In this document: positions 40,701 to 54,500 of the stretch, piece after piece | Numbering within the stretch: the stretch's first letter is position 1 | How the letters are laid out: the number at the start of each line of letters is the position of its first letter | DNA from: Datnioides undecimradiatus | Taxonomy: Eukaryota > Chordata > Actinopteri > Lobotiformes > Datnioididae | Direction: 5' to 3' | Length of the DNA stretch: 64,000 bases | Assembly: GCA_008933995.1 (NCBI GenBank) | Contig: WARS01001868.1 | Coordinates: 496,001 to 560,000 of the forward strand | Program-made: the position numbers and the translations under genes | The notes under the pieces: generated by a model | What the model saw: the letters and a program-made list of their open reading frames with translations, nothing else | What the model was told of the DNA's origin: nothing | Database searches by the model: none

Positions 40701-43182
40701 AAGATTCAACATATTCTTTTCATGATTATATGTATTCATTCATTCATTACACAGTTATGTTTTTAAAAAATCAAATCAAATCACTTTTTAGTTGCCATAT
40801 TTGATGAATGCATTAAACATTTTCAGCACTGAAATGGAGATGCTCTAATTAAGCAGATGTGAAATCATAATGTCTCATATGGGCTTATTAGTTCTGCACC
40901 CCTCAAAATCTTTCAAACCCTGACTCCGTGCTGACGCCTTTTCTCAGCTTTCCAGAAGTTTACTTTACTCATTTAGGCCCCTGAACATCTCGGTTGTTAT
41001 GCCATCAGTGCACATTCATATGAAATAATCATCCCTCAACCATCTCCCACTTGTAGACCAATAAGTGTCAATGATGTAGAATGCAGCTTTTCATTAATAA
41101 CAGATCAATCAGAGCATCTGTAACAGAACTACATTTCCCATCACTCTGACATATTATTACACTGGTGCAAAGACGAGCTCATTAACTGAACCTCTGTCAT
41201 CGTGGTGAATGATAGACATCTTCTGGCTTGTGGGTGAGTTTCTGTCTGTCTCTTCATTATGAGTTGATGACAGACAAAGCTGTCTTTTTGTTTAGACCCT
41301 TCACCTACTTAGAGGCTCCGTCTTTCGTGGTATGCACTTCCAGGAACACGAATGTTGTTATTTTTTTTGACATGGATAAATGCTTGCCTAGGTGGGTCTT
41401 GAAACAGATGGGTGTGGTGCTTGAATTTATATATTTCTCTCGTATGAGCTACTATTAGAGATCTGTGCCCCCTCAAGCGCTGTTACCTTCTGCAGGATTT
41501 CCCGTTCACAATGTTTTAAAATACAATTACAGACTTTAGAATTGGATAATAGACTTCCTCCAAGATGGGAAGAGTGGGGGTGGCTGAGGAGAGATGGATT
41601 GAGATGAGTAGATGAGGAATTAGGATTAGGAAATCATCACACACCAAATTTATCTTTCCTCCTCAAAATCGTCGTGTGTATATATCTGTGTGTATAAACA
41701 GGTATAAACTGTTATAAAGTGTGTTTATATCTATTTCATTGTTGAGTAATCAAATCAAATTGCGCCGTGACTTGTGTCTTTGCTGCAGGTTATTTTGCAT
41801 TTGTTCTTAAGCTGATGGTATGTTACTTATGGTCTTGAATAATTTCAGTCAATTTCTGTAGTTCTTTGTCTTGTTGGAAAAAAAAAAAGGAAAATGTAAG
41901 CAACATGCAATCAGACTCCAGCTCATGAGGAGGAAGTTTTTTTTTTCAGCACCACTGTACAGCTGTGGATGAGCACGTGCAGCCAAAGTGCTCTCAAATG
42001 GAGACCTCTGTTTAAGAATGTCAGGTTTTTTTTCTTTTTAATTGATCTGCGCTGCACGTGAGTCATGTGTAATGATATCCAGCTGGAGGTTGTTGCAGGG
42101 TAACGCAGAATGTACAAACACCCTCACTCGGCCCATTCCCCTTTTCCACCTTTCCCAGCATCCTTTTCACTCTCAGATGGATGAGGCCATTGAAAGTTTT
42201 GTTTTTTTTTTCCCCCCCCTTAACATTGTGTGTGGTCTCTGCAGCCAGACACTAGGACCGCTGTACCTGAGTGTGGGTTGCCTTTGAGTCTCAAGACATT
42301 CAACACAAAACTGCATCCTACAGAATACTAGAGTATGGTTGCCTCTTTGTTTTAATTCTTCTACCCCTGTGCCATAAAATCTTTCTCTTGACCTTAGATT
42401 AGCTTACTTCCTCGCTTTAGTGTTTACCCTCCTCTAAAACATCCTAACAGCCCCTGTCCTTATGCAAGTATATAGTCCCTATAGACATGACCCAGTGGCC
42501 CTTTCTGTCCATATCTTGGCCGCATGCTAATGGGTGTCATTGTGCAGCTTGTTGTGTGTGCATCTGGCTGCAGGAACAGCTGTTTGTCCTGGGTGGTTTT
42601 GGCATGCGAGGGTGCGGTCCAGGGTCAAACCCCATGTCACATTGTTCTGACCCAGTGTACTTCTGCGGTGGCCTGGTTACAGCCGGGACGACCGGCCTGA
42701 AAGTGTGCTAATTGCATGGTTGTGGCCAAAGGGAGGCAGTGTTAGATTTAGCATTGCAGAGAAATGGATAGAAGGATGGGTTTTGCTGCAGCTGCAACCC
42801 ATGATCATGGTGATCTATAAATGGGCACATCTCTGTTTAGCGCCTAAATGGATAACAGAAATCTTCTTTGAGCCACAACAGTGAAATCTCCTGCTGAGTA
42901 ACTAGAGCGTCTGAGTCAGCAAAAGACTGAAAATAGAGAGAATGGTCAAAGGATGGGCCATAATTAAGGCTTATTTGATATGCAGTAATACCGGGCTTTT
43001 TAAAAGGTCGTATCTATATATGAATTGTACAAACAGTGTGATATATGGGCTGTAAATATAGCAATGTGTACTATGGAGTTTGGACAAATGTTGAGGCCAT
43101 GTGAGTGTTATTTCAACCCACTTTGATAAAAGAAAATCTAACATCCATCTTTCTTTTTGTGTCTCTTTATCGTCTCGTGCAG

Positions 43183-43350
43183 CGGAACCAGCAGACCTCT
43201 TGAAGATTTTAGATTTTCACAGTTTACCTGAGGGTGTTACGAAAACAACGGGTTTCTGCTCACATAGAAGGTCATCACAAGGACCTGATGTGGCTTACAG
43301 AGTATCCAAAGACGCCCAGCTCAGTGCCCCCACCAAACAGCTGTATCCAG
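43183..43350 (+). CDS. col5a1: col5a1 exon 2: start of the TSPN (laminin-G-like) domain
   Basis: This exon encodes residues 34-89 and the first base of codon 90. It begins [18 protein letters not shown], almost the human alpha-1(V) sequence at this place, and carries KTTGFC with the first conserved domain cysteine (Cys59). It ends APTKQLYPG, a hallmark of alpha-1(V)/alpha-1(XI) chains. The phase-1 acceptor (TGCAG/CGG) and donor (CCAG/GTGAGT) both fit consensus, and the exon is 168 bases. The wording VDVLKALDFHNSPEG expected of alpha-1(XI) is absent, which favours col5a1 over col11a1. The open frame upstream of 43183 and downstream of 43350 is intronic. Confidence 0.96.
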
Positions 43351-44404
43351 GTGAGTATCCAGTATTTTTTTCCTTCCAAGCATCAAACAAACATTTTTCC
43401 ACTTTGTACTCCAGGTTGATCACTACAGGTGCTGTTGCTCTCTTCCAAGCTCTTTAACTCACTCATCTTACAAGCTGTCTCTGCAACATGGCTTCGCCAT
43501 CTGTTCGGCTTTATGACCTTTCACCCCACATCATAGTAAACTGCGATTATAACATTTAAACGTAGCTGGAAAGCAATTTGTATTTGCTCCCACCTGGGCT
43601 GTTCCTGTCATTCCCCTCAAGGTAGAAGTTTTATTGGTTCCTTTAACTTGATTATTTATGTCAACTCTATCTTTGGCTTATGAGATTTCACTCAGGGGAG
43701 TGCCTGCTGTTTCTTCTAACACTCCCTGTAAATGTGTTTACCCCTTACTAAAACATACACTGCATATCTTCAGTTTTCCTGTAAGCCTTGTACTTGTCTA
43801 GCACATCTGGACACTTATGGTAACTGGGTTAGTCCTGTCACTTACTCACACTCATTCAAATGTTAAATAAAATGTAGGGATAAATAAAGATAATGCGTGC
43901 TAATTCCCCCCCTTGAAAACACACACCAGATGCATGAGAACTCCAGCCCTGTAATATTTGATGTTGTAGGCGGAGCCGGACGATGGAAAAGCAGTGAAAA
44001 TAGGGGTGGTAGAGGGGAGGGAAGTCTGGGGTTCCACTTTTGCCTTGTTCTATTGTGCTGACGTGGCTTTGGGTTACTGCTCTATGGTGAGCTGCAGTAG
44101 TGCTTTCCTCTCTCTCCTCCCTCTCCGGCAGTCTTTCCTCACTGTCCTCCCTCCTTCTCTCTCTTTATTTTCCCTCAAGCGCCATAATTTTTCCCTCTAT
44201 CATTTCTCCTAGACTGCTGCTGCCTCTCACTGTTTTCTCCCTTTGTGTTTCATCTAAACTCAGTCTGGTGAGACATGTAAGGCTCCCTTTTGTGTATACT
44301 TTTTTTAACGGTACAAAAATTCAAAACCATAATTCTGTGACCCAGACAACCAGTTTCTGAAATTATTGTGATTGGTTTCCCAGCAGCTCAAAGATATAAA
44401 AAGC

Positions 44405-44420
44405 AAAAAAAAAAAAAAAA
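44405..44420. repeat. Poly(A) run
   Basis: Sixteen consecutive A. There is no clear retroposon body upstream. Confidence 0.9.
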
Positions 44421-47400
44421 GTCATGTGGTTTAGATGCAGAAAAGAGGGAGAAATAATAACCCTTCCTGGTAGCAAAGCTCCCACAAAGCTTACATTGGA
44501 TGACAGCCCCATTCATGGTCCTCTGAGACGTTGCATTGGCCTCAGTAGACCTTTGATCCGTGTCATGGCTCTTCTTTGGGGCTTAAAGGAGAGCCACAGG
44601 GCTCCTATGGCCTGCATGCCCTATCATGCTCTCCAATCAAACAAATACTGTTCACTTTGAAGCTGTATGACAGCAGAGCCCATGTGAGTCTCTGTTTAGA
44701 TACACATGCTATAATTATACACATGCTACTCTGGATCATCCAAAATAACAGTCCACATAAAACAAACCCACTCTGAGGAGTTCATAACAGGCACCACATA
44801 GTCTTAAGGTGCAAACAGAATAACTAGCTGTCTGTGGCTCAGAGGACTTAAAATCTAGTAGAAGCGTCTGTGATGTGGTCCCTCTCTCGCCTCGACATTA
44901 AGAGAATGTAAAGCTAATTTATTCCAGACGGCAGCTAAATCTGTGAGATCATTTTATCCACTTCTTTTTTTCCCCCCTCTTAACTAAGTTTGCTACTGAC
45001 TTATGACTTTGGCCCGAAGCCTGGAGGTACAGTTTGCAGCATCATGCCTCCTAAAGGTCAAACACTGTCACATATAGAGAAACAAAAGCAAGTGTTTTGT
45101 TATGGCTATAATGTTGGCAATCAAAACCGCAGTAGCTCTGATTGAGAACACGTTGGCCCGTGACCCCATAACCACAGACAGTCTGTGATGATGTGTTGGA
45201 AAAGAGCATGTGCAGACATGCAATCATTAGGCAAACATTTGGAAGGGATGATTCATTTGAAACTACTGAGGCACTGAAAACAGAAGCGTCCTTTCTTACC
45301 TTTATTATGTGAATGAGAAACGAGGAAACTGGGCAATGAAGCCGTCTGCCCTATTTTATGCTTCACACTTCCCATGTCTCAGAAGTCTGACCTCGTCTAG
45401 TAACTTTATTATTCAAATAAATCTATGAGAAAAAGAATCTAGTACACACTCACATCTCCATAAATCTTTAGCTGTTGCTTTGACAGTTTAACAAATTTGT
45501 GCAGAACAGTTTCTACTTCAGCCTGTTTAAGCTATTTGCTATGATTGACAACAGCTAGTACTAACATAAACAACAAGGCCCAAATGATGCAGTGGCCCTT
45601 ACATTGTCTCTCAGGAGGTAAGCTGTCACTTTGCATTCATACTTTTCCCGAAAGCTGTTGTTAAATGGCACAGGCCATTCAGTCAGGGTGCTCTGCTGCT
45701 GCAACCTGCAGCTAAATTCAAATGCCTTAAATGTGGAGCTCATTATTTAAATTTATAAGACAACAAATCAAACTACCGTTTCTACAGAATAGCTAAGATC
45801 ATAAGCAGGAAAAGCAATGGGGTTGCAATGGGGTTGTTTGCTAACATGGCACAGGATTGGCACATTCTCTGCACATTAACCTCCTAAAGCCTTGGGCGAT
45901 ATCAACAGTTGCACTCACTGTGGCACTGTAAGTAATATCATACATGATTTCTTTCACAGTATTATTGAATGTAGAAGAAATCTACCCTTTGTTTCTTTTT
46001 ATAACAATCAGGACTAAATAGATGCACAACACCAAAACACATAGTAAAATTGATGTATTATTAGAAACAATGGTCGCACTCCTTAAATTGGAGTCATCGA
46101 GAAGGTGAGAAGGAGAGGGGAGTCAACTTGCATTCTGCTGAATCTCTGCACATTTGCATTTTAGCTGTGTCATTGTGCACAAAGAATTGCCGGAGCAACA
46201 GCATAGCAGGCTGTAAACTTTACAAACTGTGTCCCAAAATGTCTAAAACCACAAAAACCAACTGTGATAGAAGTGGAGATGGGTGACAGAAATGGATGGC
46301 AGCGTCGCTACAGTCTGTTGGCACGTGCTCTGCCCTGATGATGACTGTTGGTGAAGGCAGCTAAACCACTTTTGAACCAGACGGCGGTACATCCTCCTCT
46401 TCTGCCGTCCACTGTGATTATCTCTTTGGCTGACAGTGCTGTCAGCAGGAGTAGAGACACTTTGTGGTGCTTTGGGATTCTGTAACCAAACTATGAGCTG
46501 AATACACACTTTTACTTTCTCTGAGACTCATAGGCTCATATAGGAGTTTAGTGTGGCACTAAACTGGAATAAAAAAGAATAAAGTGTTGAGTTTTCATTT
46601 ACTGAACAGCCATTTGGATTTGCCCCACACTGATGTTGCTCAGAGTTGAGCACATCCCTGTTATAAATCTGAATTTTTATTAGTTAACAGGTAACGGAAA
46701 TAAATGATGATAAGTAATTAATTAATTATTTGATACTTATAATTATGAAATCTTACATAACAGTTATTACGTGGGGATGCACGACAGGGAATATATTCAG
46801 ATGACAAATCATTTTTATAACTGACGCACACACGGATAATAATACCAGTAACTTGCTCTTGATGGCTCTGTTCTATCAATTTAAAAAGAATAAAGTCTAC
46901 ACTTCAGACTGGTTTATTTCCTTCATTTCTCCAGGATATGTAATTCATCCCCTTTGATTGAAACCGTGTTGGCCTCCGGCACTGCGAGGTGATGGCATCA
47001 CCAATGCAAAAGGTATCAGAGGTGGATCATAGAGAATAAGTTGGTTCCCCAATTGATCTTTTATGCACATAATCCGAGTGATCTCAACAAACAAAAATAC
47101 ACTTCATTATATGAAGCTCCAAGTCTCATTGTTCCTTAACAGCAGAGATTTAGTCACATGATGTTATAAGGACATTGAACTCAACTCACGTGTATCCTGA
47201 ATGCTACCTCTCCATTAGTCCGTTTTACATTCAGAGACCCTCACATGCCTGCAAGACACACACACATTCATTCTTTTTTTTTTGCTTTGTCCATGTTTCT
47301 ACTTTTTTTTTTTTTTTAGCACAGCAACAGACAGGTACACTTGTTGTCTCTGCAGCAATGTGCAATCCCACTGGAATGCTGCACGTCTCATAGAAAAGGA

Positions 47401-49082
47401 GGGATTTGGACATGGCGATGACTGAATGACCAATTACAGGACAGAAGACTTTCTACCCCATTTACCTGCTTGTATGCACACTAACAGATGTGAGGATCAG
47501 TTAAAGTCCTGGCATAACTCCTGCTACTCCCTGGCTTTTAAAGGTGTTTCTTAGAGATTCTGTAAGTTTGGTAGATGAAGAAGAATAATTGAGGCGTAGA
47601 TATCAAATGCCATCATAGTGAAACTGGAGACTCTGCCGTTCTGTTTTCACTTGTAAATCAGACGTCTCCTCACCAAATTTTAATTGTACTAACTTTGTGC
47701 TACCAGCAGCGTATTAAGGTATTTTTAGCTGCATGTTTGGTGTTATCCTTATATTTGGTTAACAAAACATTAAAAAAAAAAACTTTAGCTTTGTGCTTGT
47801 CATTGTCACTTTTTACTAGCTGTCCAACAGTTGAGGAAGGGTGGGACAAATCCAACAAAATCCAACCATGACATCCTACATTAAGGTCTAAAAGTGCTCA
47901 AGTACAACAGCAATAGAGGAGCAATATAATTCTCTAAACATCCATGTCTATACTGGATGACATCAACAGATTGATTCAGCAGTCAGTATTTGTTGATATC
48001 ACAAAGTATCTGAGGCATTATGGCCTTGCAATGCATGAATTAACCATTAAGTATATTCGGTATCATAGCAAATAAAAGCTGAAAAGAGCTGTGACTAGAA
48101 CGCTCTGTACGTTTTCAGCTTGGAAAAAGCACTTTGGTGTGCACAGCCCCTGCTGCTGTAATGCACCCACCATCAAATTAAAGGCAGCTTTAATTCGTTA
48201 TTTAATCCGTAAGGAAATTGTTAGGTTGTGCTTGATTGGCTGCTTGAGATGTCTGGGGTTGACTTTGAGTCTCCCAGACTTTTTTTTAGTCAGACGCTGA
48301 TGGCGGTGCTGCCGGTGTACACTCCCAGGACGTCTGGCACCACAGACTTTCTTTTCCCACCATGTCCACTTACACACAGACACACTAAATGAGGAATGGG
48401 GTATCTCTCATCTGGTGGCCTGAAGTAGTGGTTTGAAAGACACATTCCAGAGAAACCTGAGCTTTTCTGAATGCCCCCCGACACACGCACATTTTACCGC
48501 GAGGTCCTGAGGAGAGAGTGAGGAGGAAGGGATGCCAACACAAGAGGGTCCTCATTTAATCTTTATTCTCTATTTTTGTTACTTCCTTTTCAGTGTTATA
48601 ATGGAGGGTCCCTTAGGGCATCTCAGTCCTTGCAGTGATGGCAGAGAAGACAGGACACTCTGCATAAACATGAGTCTGCAAATGAGAAACCTTGCTGTGT
48701 AAAATGCTACTTCAGTTCTATTCGGGGACAGGCTTAATTCTGCCCTCCAAAAAGAGTACCTTGAATTAGGAAAATTTTCATTTTTCATTTCTTTCTTCCC
48801 ATGTACCCCCTACGTTCTTCTTCTGGTCCCTTTCACCCCTTAGCTGACCCTTGACCTCAACACAAACAGCCTGTCCTGAGCCAGCGCGCTGAGTCATAGT
48901 GTCTGTGACAGACATGCCTCATGCAACAGGATGTAGTGACAAAGTTTTCGTCCTCTGGTTTCTTTTCTTCTCTTTCCAACCTTCCTTTTTTGCATCAAAA
49001 CGCTTTCATTTCACAACACTCTGCCCTCTGAAGTCTTCATGTATCTGTCACCAAACTCATCCGTGCTAGGTTTTTGAAGGAT

Positions 49083-49088
<6 letters not shown>

Positions 49089-49118
<30 letters not shown>
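49089..49118. repeat. (TC)n microsatellite
   Basis: Fifteen TC units. Confidence 0.95.
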
Positions 49119-49120
<2 letters not shown>

Positions 49121-50670
49121 GTGGTCTGCCTTACACCATCCTGTTGAAGCAGCTGTCAATTAAAGCAATGTTTCTCATATGATGCCAAGCTGAATTCCTG
49201 AGGGAGCACACTGCCAAGGCATGTGCTCTCCGCATGATGTGATGTGATGCCTGGCATTAATGAAGGAATCATAGAAAAGGACAGGAAGAAAAGAAGGCAA
49301 ACAGACACCCAGATACTGACTGCGTGTAAAAATCCGAAGACTATAGCGGCTGGATGGTTTGGTGCTGGAGCTTCTATACATTTCTCTTTTCTTCTTTTCT
49401 TCCTTTTGTGCTATCTCTTCCTAACCACACGTTTCAACACTGCATTCCCTCTGAGGCATCTTTTTCTCCATGACTTCTGGTTGGTTATTTAAACTGTAGT
49501 CACTCCACCTCAAGATTTTCCAGCCTGTCTCCTATTATTCTGAAAATGGTAGCAGAGTGAAGGGGCTAGATGGCTGCACGAGGTGCTACAAAACCACTGT
49601 GGCCACAATCCCTGCCTCTCTTTTCCATTTGTCTGGAAATCTCTGCTCTGCACGTACTGTACAGCGGGGATCTGCTACTGGATTCCAAGTGGTTTCTTTG
49701 CTTATGTTAAAACATAATCCAGGTAGCTGGTTTTTCATAACAATAATGGTTTCAATATAGTCAGATTGCCCCTGTGTTTTTATTCCATACTGAAAGATCA
49801 GAAAGTTCTGTTTGCCTCAAGTGTAGTCTGACCTCTACATTCGCAAGCAACAGTCTTCTCAGATGGTTGGAAAGGCCTCCCTCTTTCTGGGGTCCTGAGA
49901 ACACCCCACTAAGGGAATCTGTCCGGCAGATGTGCCTCACACTTCGGCAAAATGGAGGAAATAGTTCAAGCACAATGGAAGCCTGCAGATGGAGGCAAAC
50001 ACATCTTTTTAATGCCCGTTTCTGCACTTTTCATGTGTTCAAATACCAAATAATGATTGGTATTTCCATTTCCACACTTTAACTCTTTCTCCTGTAAGTT
50101 TTTTTTTCTTGTATTTCCTCATTACCAGCCCTCTGCTGGAGCGTCTCGGGGTCTGTTAGATCGATCAGCTGTGGGAGAAGAGAGAAGTGGAGAGGAGGGG
50201 TTTGAAGCATAGTTCGACTGAGTCTCCCAGGATCACATGCTTTTGTCATTAAGCCTCTCATCCTGTGCTTTGCTGGAAATGCTCCACTTTGCACTTCTGC
50301 TTCAAACTTTTGTTTTTTTCCTTCAACCGGCCTCTAGTTAGCCAGCCATCCCTTTCAGATTAATCCTATCCTGTTACATTCTGGGCACTCCACAAATCGC
50401 TGATGTTTCCTTTCGGCCTGTCTACCCGATTCTTCCAATCTAAACTGTCTTTGTCTGTTTTTGTAACATTTCTTTCCATTAGACACAGCAATAATAACTT
50501 TTATACTCCCCCCTGACACCAAAGAGCACCGTCTCCTAAAATAATAACAAGATTACAACATTCTGAACTCAAACATAGTATTTCATTCCTCTCACGATGA
50601 TGAATGGTTACTGCTACTTAACTCTCCAAAACCTTTCTTTCTCTGTCCAACCCACTGTCCATCCTGCCAG

Positions 50671-50884
50671 GTGATGTGTTCCCGGAGGACTTTTCCATCT
50701 TGGCTACAGTGAAGCCTAAGAAGGGCAGCCAGTCCTTCCTGTTGTCTGTGTACAACGAACAGGGCATCCAGCAGCTCGGATTGGAAGTGGGCCGCTCTCC
50801 CGTGTTCCTGTACGAGGACCACACAGGCAAACCCAGCCCCGAGGACTACCCCCTCTTCAGAGGGGTCAACCTAGCTGATGGAAA
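50671..50884 (+). CDS. col5a1: col5a1 exon 3: core of the TSPN domain
   Basis: This exon encodes Gly90 to residue 160 plus two bases of Lys161. It contains FPEDFSIL, then [40 protein letters not shown] and [15 protein letters not shown], the laminin-G-like beta-sandwich of alpha-1(V). The choice [17 protein letters not shown] with YPLFRGVN is closer to alpha-1(V) than to alpha-3(V), which lacks this wording. The exon is 214 bases and joins in phases 1 and 2. The donor reads AAA/GTAGGT, fitting AA plus G from exon 4 to restore Lys161. In this family the domain is thought to regulate fibril growth and bind glycosaminoglycan. Confidence 0.97.
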
Positions 50885-51390
50885 GTAGGTGTTACACCTT
50901 GTCTGCTCGATGAACATCCATTCGTCTCTCACCACAATTGTACAGTGCGCTTCTACACATAAGCCCATATCAATTTTAGGTTTTTGGATCAGTCCCACTA
51001 ATTGAAGTGCAGGAAAATGAAGGCTTTGATGGTGGTTTAGTTTTTAAAGCAGCACCTGGCCCAGGTGACCCTTTTGCAATGTATTTCTTAGCAACAGTTG
51101 TCAGTGTACATTCATGATCATCTGCATATAATCCCTTACACTTTATGCGGATCACAGCGTCCTCAAGTGTGGATCTTCTGCTTGGAGGCTCGTGGCTCAG
51201 TGAATTCAGTTTGTTTCACTGAAATGGAGTAAAGTTAGAGTCAATTTCACTCCAGCAAACCGAACAGGGTTGAATTTGAATTTGAACAAGAGGCCAAACA
51301 CAAAAGAGGCTCTTAGCGGTGCGTTAGTGTGTTCAAGTGGGCAGTGTGTAACCCAGTATGTGTGTGAATTAACTTCACCTTGCCTTTCAG
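50885..51390 (+). other. col5a1: col5a1 intron 3 (506 bp)
   Basis: A short intron with GTAGGT donor and TTTCAG acceptor. Nothing else is recognised in it. Confidence 0.93.
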
Positions 51391-51553
51391 GTGGCATCGA
51401 GTGGCCATCAGTGTGCACAAGCAGACCATCACCCTCATTCTGGACTGTAAAAAGAAGACCACCCAGAGGCTGCTCCGTAGCCCCCATCCCATCATTGATA
51501 CCAAGGGAATTGTAGTGTTTGGAACTAGAATACTTGATGAAGAAGTCTTTGAG
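51391..51553 (+). CDS. col5a1: col5a1 exon 4: TSPN domain continued
   Basis: This exon encodes the last base of Lys161 through Glu215. It holds [19 protein letters not shown] (Cys180, the second conserved cysteine), the basic [10 protein letters not shown] stretch and [16 protein letters not shown], which is nearly invariant in alpha-1(V) and alpha-1(XI). The exon is 163 bases with phase 2 in and phase 0 out; the donor is GAG/GTAGGT. Human COL5A1, as I recall it, has an Asn-Val-Thr glycosylation site where this protein reads Gln-Thr-Ile-Thr, so that sequon appears to be missing. The basic stretch may contribute to heparin binding (inference). Confidence 0.97.
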
Positions 51554-54500
51554 GTAGGTACTGCACTCTGACTCCTAATCTGTGTCTTTTTAACAGTGTC
51601 ATTCTATAGTTGATTAAATCATCGCACCATTTAGCACTACTTGTGCGTTGGCTCAGTGTCATTTTTGCCAGATGCACACAACTGTGACCATTTGGTACAG
51701 TTGTTACTCTGCATGTATGGTGGGTTGTTTGAGTGATTCATAGGTTTGACAGCTGATGCAGTTTTTCATCACCCATTATATTCTATTTTCAAGGCTGTAC
51801 TTAACACGTCTGCACACCATCAGTCACCAGGCTATGTTCACTTTGATTTAAAGAAAGGAGATAAAAGCATCATTCTGTGGCTGTGGTGCAAACAATGGTC
51901 ATCCCCAATCCTCATTCTGTGTGTGTTGCTGCACGGGATGGGGACTGCGGTAGAGGCCACACCCTCTATAGATGTAAGGGTTCAACTTGTGGAGCCCCCA
52001 ACATCAGATCGTCTAACCTCTGCCACCCAGCCCTACTCATGCACACAACTGCAAATCATATTTAATTTGAGGTGCCATATATTCCACATCTTCCACACGA
52101 AAACACAATGTCCATGAAATCTGTTCTGCTTCCAAATGTGCAGCATCTGTTGCTGCTATTTTGGAGTTTTGCCTCATTGTGGCTACTAAGCAGTTTGGAC
52201 CTACAAGTCAAACTGTTATATTCCTGTTTGTGGTTCCATGTCTGAATTAGCTGCAGCACTTTTGTTTACATAGGTTTTCAACAAGCGGTGACAGGTTTTC
52301 ATGATTAGAATGAGGGCTGTGCTTCTTCCTTCCTCCTCTTTTTATGTCTCTAAACTCTTTGTGGCTGGAGATGAAAGATTAATGTTAATCTGACTAGTGA
52401 CAGGAAGCCTTTTGGGGTTTATTATACCCAGAGATACCTGATGTGCATCTCAATATGAAATGCTTTTTGCTTTCACCCACTGTGAATAATTGGTATGGAG
52501 ATTGCTCTAAAACAGGCATTTGTGTGGATATTAGTGGCTCTTAAACATGACCCCTGTGAGGGACACACACATACACAGACACACACAGTGAGGCACAAGG
52601 CACAAGGAATAGTGTTGTCTTTGTCCTGTCAGAGTTGTGCTTGTTTAAAGGGGGATTAGTCTGCGAGGCTGAGGCCCTCAATAATAATTAGTAACAGAGG
52701 CTGACTGATGTGACTGATGCTGAGCCAGCTGACCTTTAACCTCACTGCTGCTCAGCAAGAACAGACACAAAGAATGAAATATGACATCACTCCCCTCCGC
52801 AATCCCTAAAAGTTGGGTTGCCAAGCCATAGGGGAGATAGATATATGACAGGATATAAAAGTAAAACTTCACTTCTTGCCCTCATTCAAAACTATCAATT
52901 ATCACAGCCTTGCCAAACCAAAGCCAGATTTCCATATTCCAAGAAAAGTATTATGAACTTTAATGTACATGCAAGTATTTGTTTCCATTAGTGTTGGATG
53001 TCGTGTGTGATTAAGGCAGGGGAGTACAAGACTGTTTTACATTACAGTGTTGTAACTTTGTAATGAGGCATAAATACATATGTTTTTGCGATATGTTCCT
53101 GTATGTGAGTTCTAATTACGATTTCCCCAAAGCCTAATGGCCTCTAGTAAGTTCCTCCAGTTTCCGACAAGATCACTGCAGTAAAGATTGGAATTCTGCT
53201 ATAGCTTTATCATTGGCTGTAGCACACTCATCATGAGATTGAGGTGCTACAGGAACAATTTGAAATCTTGCCCGGCTATCAGATCCCCAGCAACAGTCCG
53301 CTCGTTACCGTGGGAACAGACAGATATTTTGTGAGAGATGTTAAAAGCCCTCCTGCTGTGTGTCTGCCAGTTGGGAGACAGGACAGGCTCCAGTGCGTGC
53401 AGAAAATGGAAAATATGCCACATAGTTTCCAAATTATGCTCAGGCTACGCTCCTTTTCTCCTCTTACTCCCTTCTCCCCTCTGTAGTTTAGTCTGATCCT
53501 GTGTTGACTTTTGCCAGAGTCAGTTACCACTAAGAGGTGTTGAGCATGAAAACACACACAAAAAAACGTATTTGATTTCACCAGCGGTCCAATTAATTCA
53601 GTTTACCCAAGAGCCTGCAATTTCCAGTCAGTCCCTTTAGAAAAACAGCGTGTAATAGAGGAAATAACAACAAAGAGCAACAGCAATTTCAAACTGTCAA
53701 TTTGAGGGTGACTTGACAGCAGTGATTTGATTTCTTAGTTAGTCACAGTAGATTTTGATGCATCATAAAGACTGCATAAAGAAGAAAAAAATAAATTCTC
53801 TAAAAAAGGAGTTAGTCAGTGTTAAGAAGAATTGAAAAAACATAATCACGTCTCATAATCACGTCTTCGCATTACAGTGAATTGTGTGTTTCTTTCTTTC
53901 TTTGGCCTGTCAAGTTCTTAAGAGAAGCTTGGGCATTTCTTTACATACAGTAGGCAGCAGGCAAGTAGTACTTACTGTATGCTGAGGTGGTTTGTGGTTT
54001 GGTTTCTGACATGGTTATTGTGGTCGGAGAGAGAACGTGTACCCTCTATAAGTACCATAATGTTTTGGTTTTTTTTTCCTTACTAGCTTGCATAAGACTA
54101 CTGTAGCGTGTGCCAGTGCAGACTATGATGGTGATTACAGCGGTGATTACATAAGAAGACATATATTTTACTTAGTAATGCTCATCTGTTACAAACAAAA
54201 TAGTCAGTATTGCTTGATAATGACTGCAATGTACATGTTAAAATCATTTTGCAGAACCAGTCTCTTTAGCAAAGTCCAGCTAATAACCTTTAGTGATGTT
54301 GTTTTTTGTCATGACTGCAGGATTATGGATATGGAGAGCGTGTGTGTTTCTGATGCATATTAATCACAGAGGGTACGGCCAGCAAGATGCAGTCCATCTG
54401 CAGAATGTGTCCCAAGATTTCTGTGTTCACTCTTGTTTCCCACTGAGTTTGCCAAGAAAAACCAGAGATAATTTAATGCCCATCCCTCGCTTCTAAGTGA

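Larger units (their letters stand above)
27606..43182 (+). other. col5a1: col5a1 intron 1 (15.6 kb)
   Basis: The intron runs from GTAAGA to a pyrimidine-rich acceptor ending CGTGCAG. A long first intron is usual in this gene. No other gene is seen within it. Contents noted: an AT palindromic microsatellite (31990-32027), fish-repeat-like motifs near 29.9-30.1 kb, 33.5-33.8 kb and 36.0-36.2 kb, and a long TG/GA compound microsatellite near 37.7 kb. Several short open frames on both strands lack any domain or splice support. Confidence 0.9.
43351..50670 (+). other. col5a1: col5a1 intron 2 (7.3 kb)
   Basis: The intron has a GTGAGT donor and a CTGCCAG acceptor. It holds a pyrimidine-rich stretch near 44100-44215, an A run at 44405-44420, T runs near 47273-47318 and a (TC)n microsatellite near 49.1 kb. 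No gene or conserved domain is seen in its short open frames. Confidence 0.9.
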
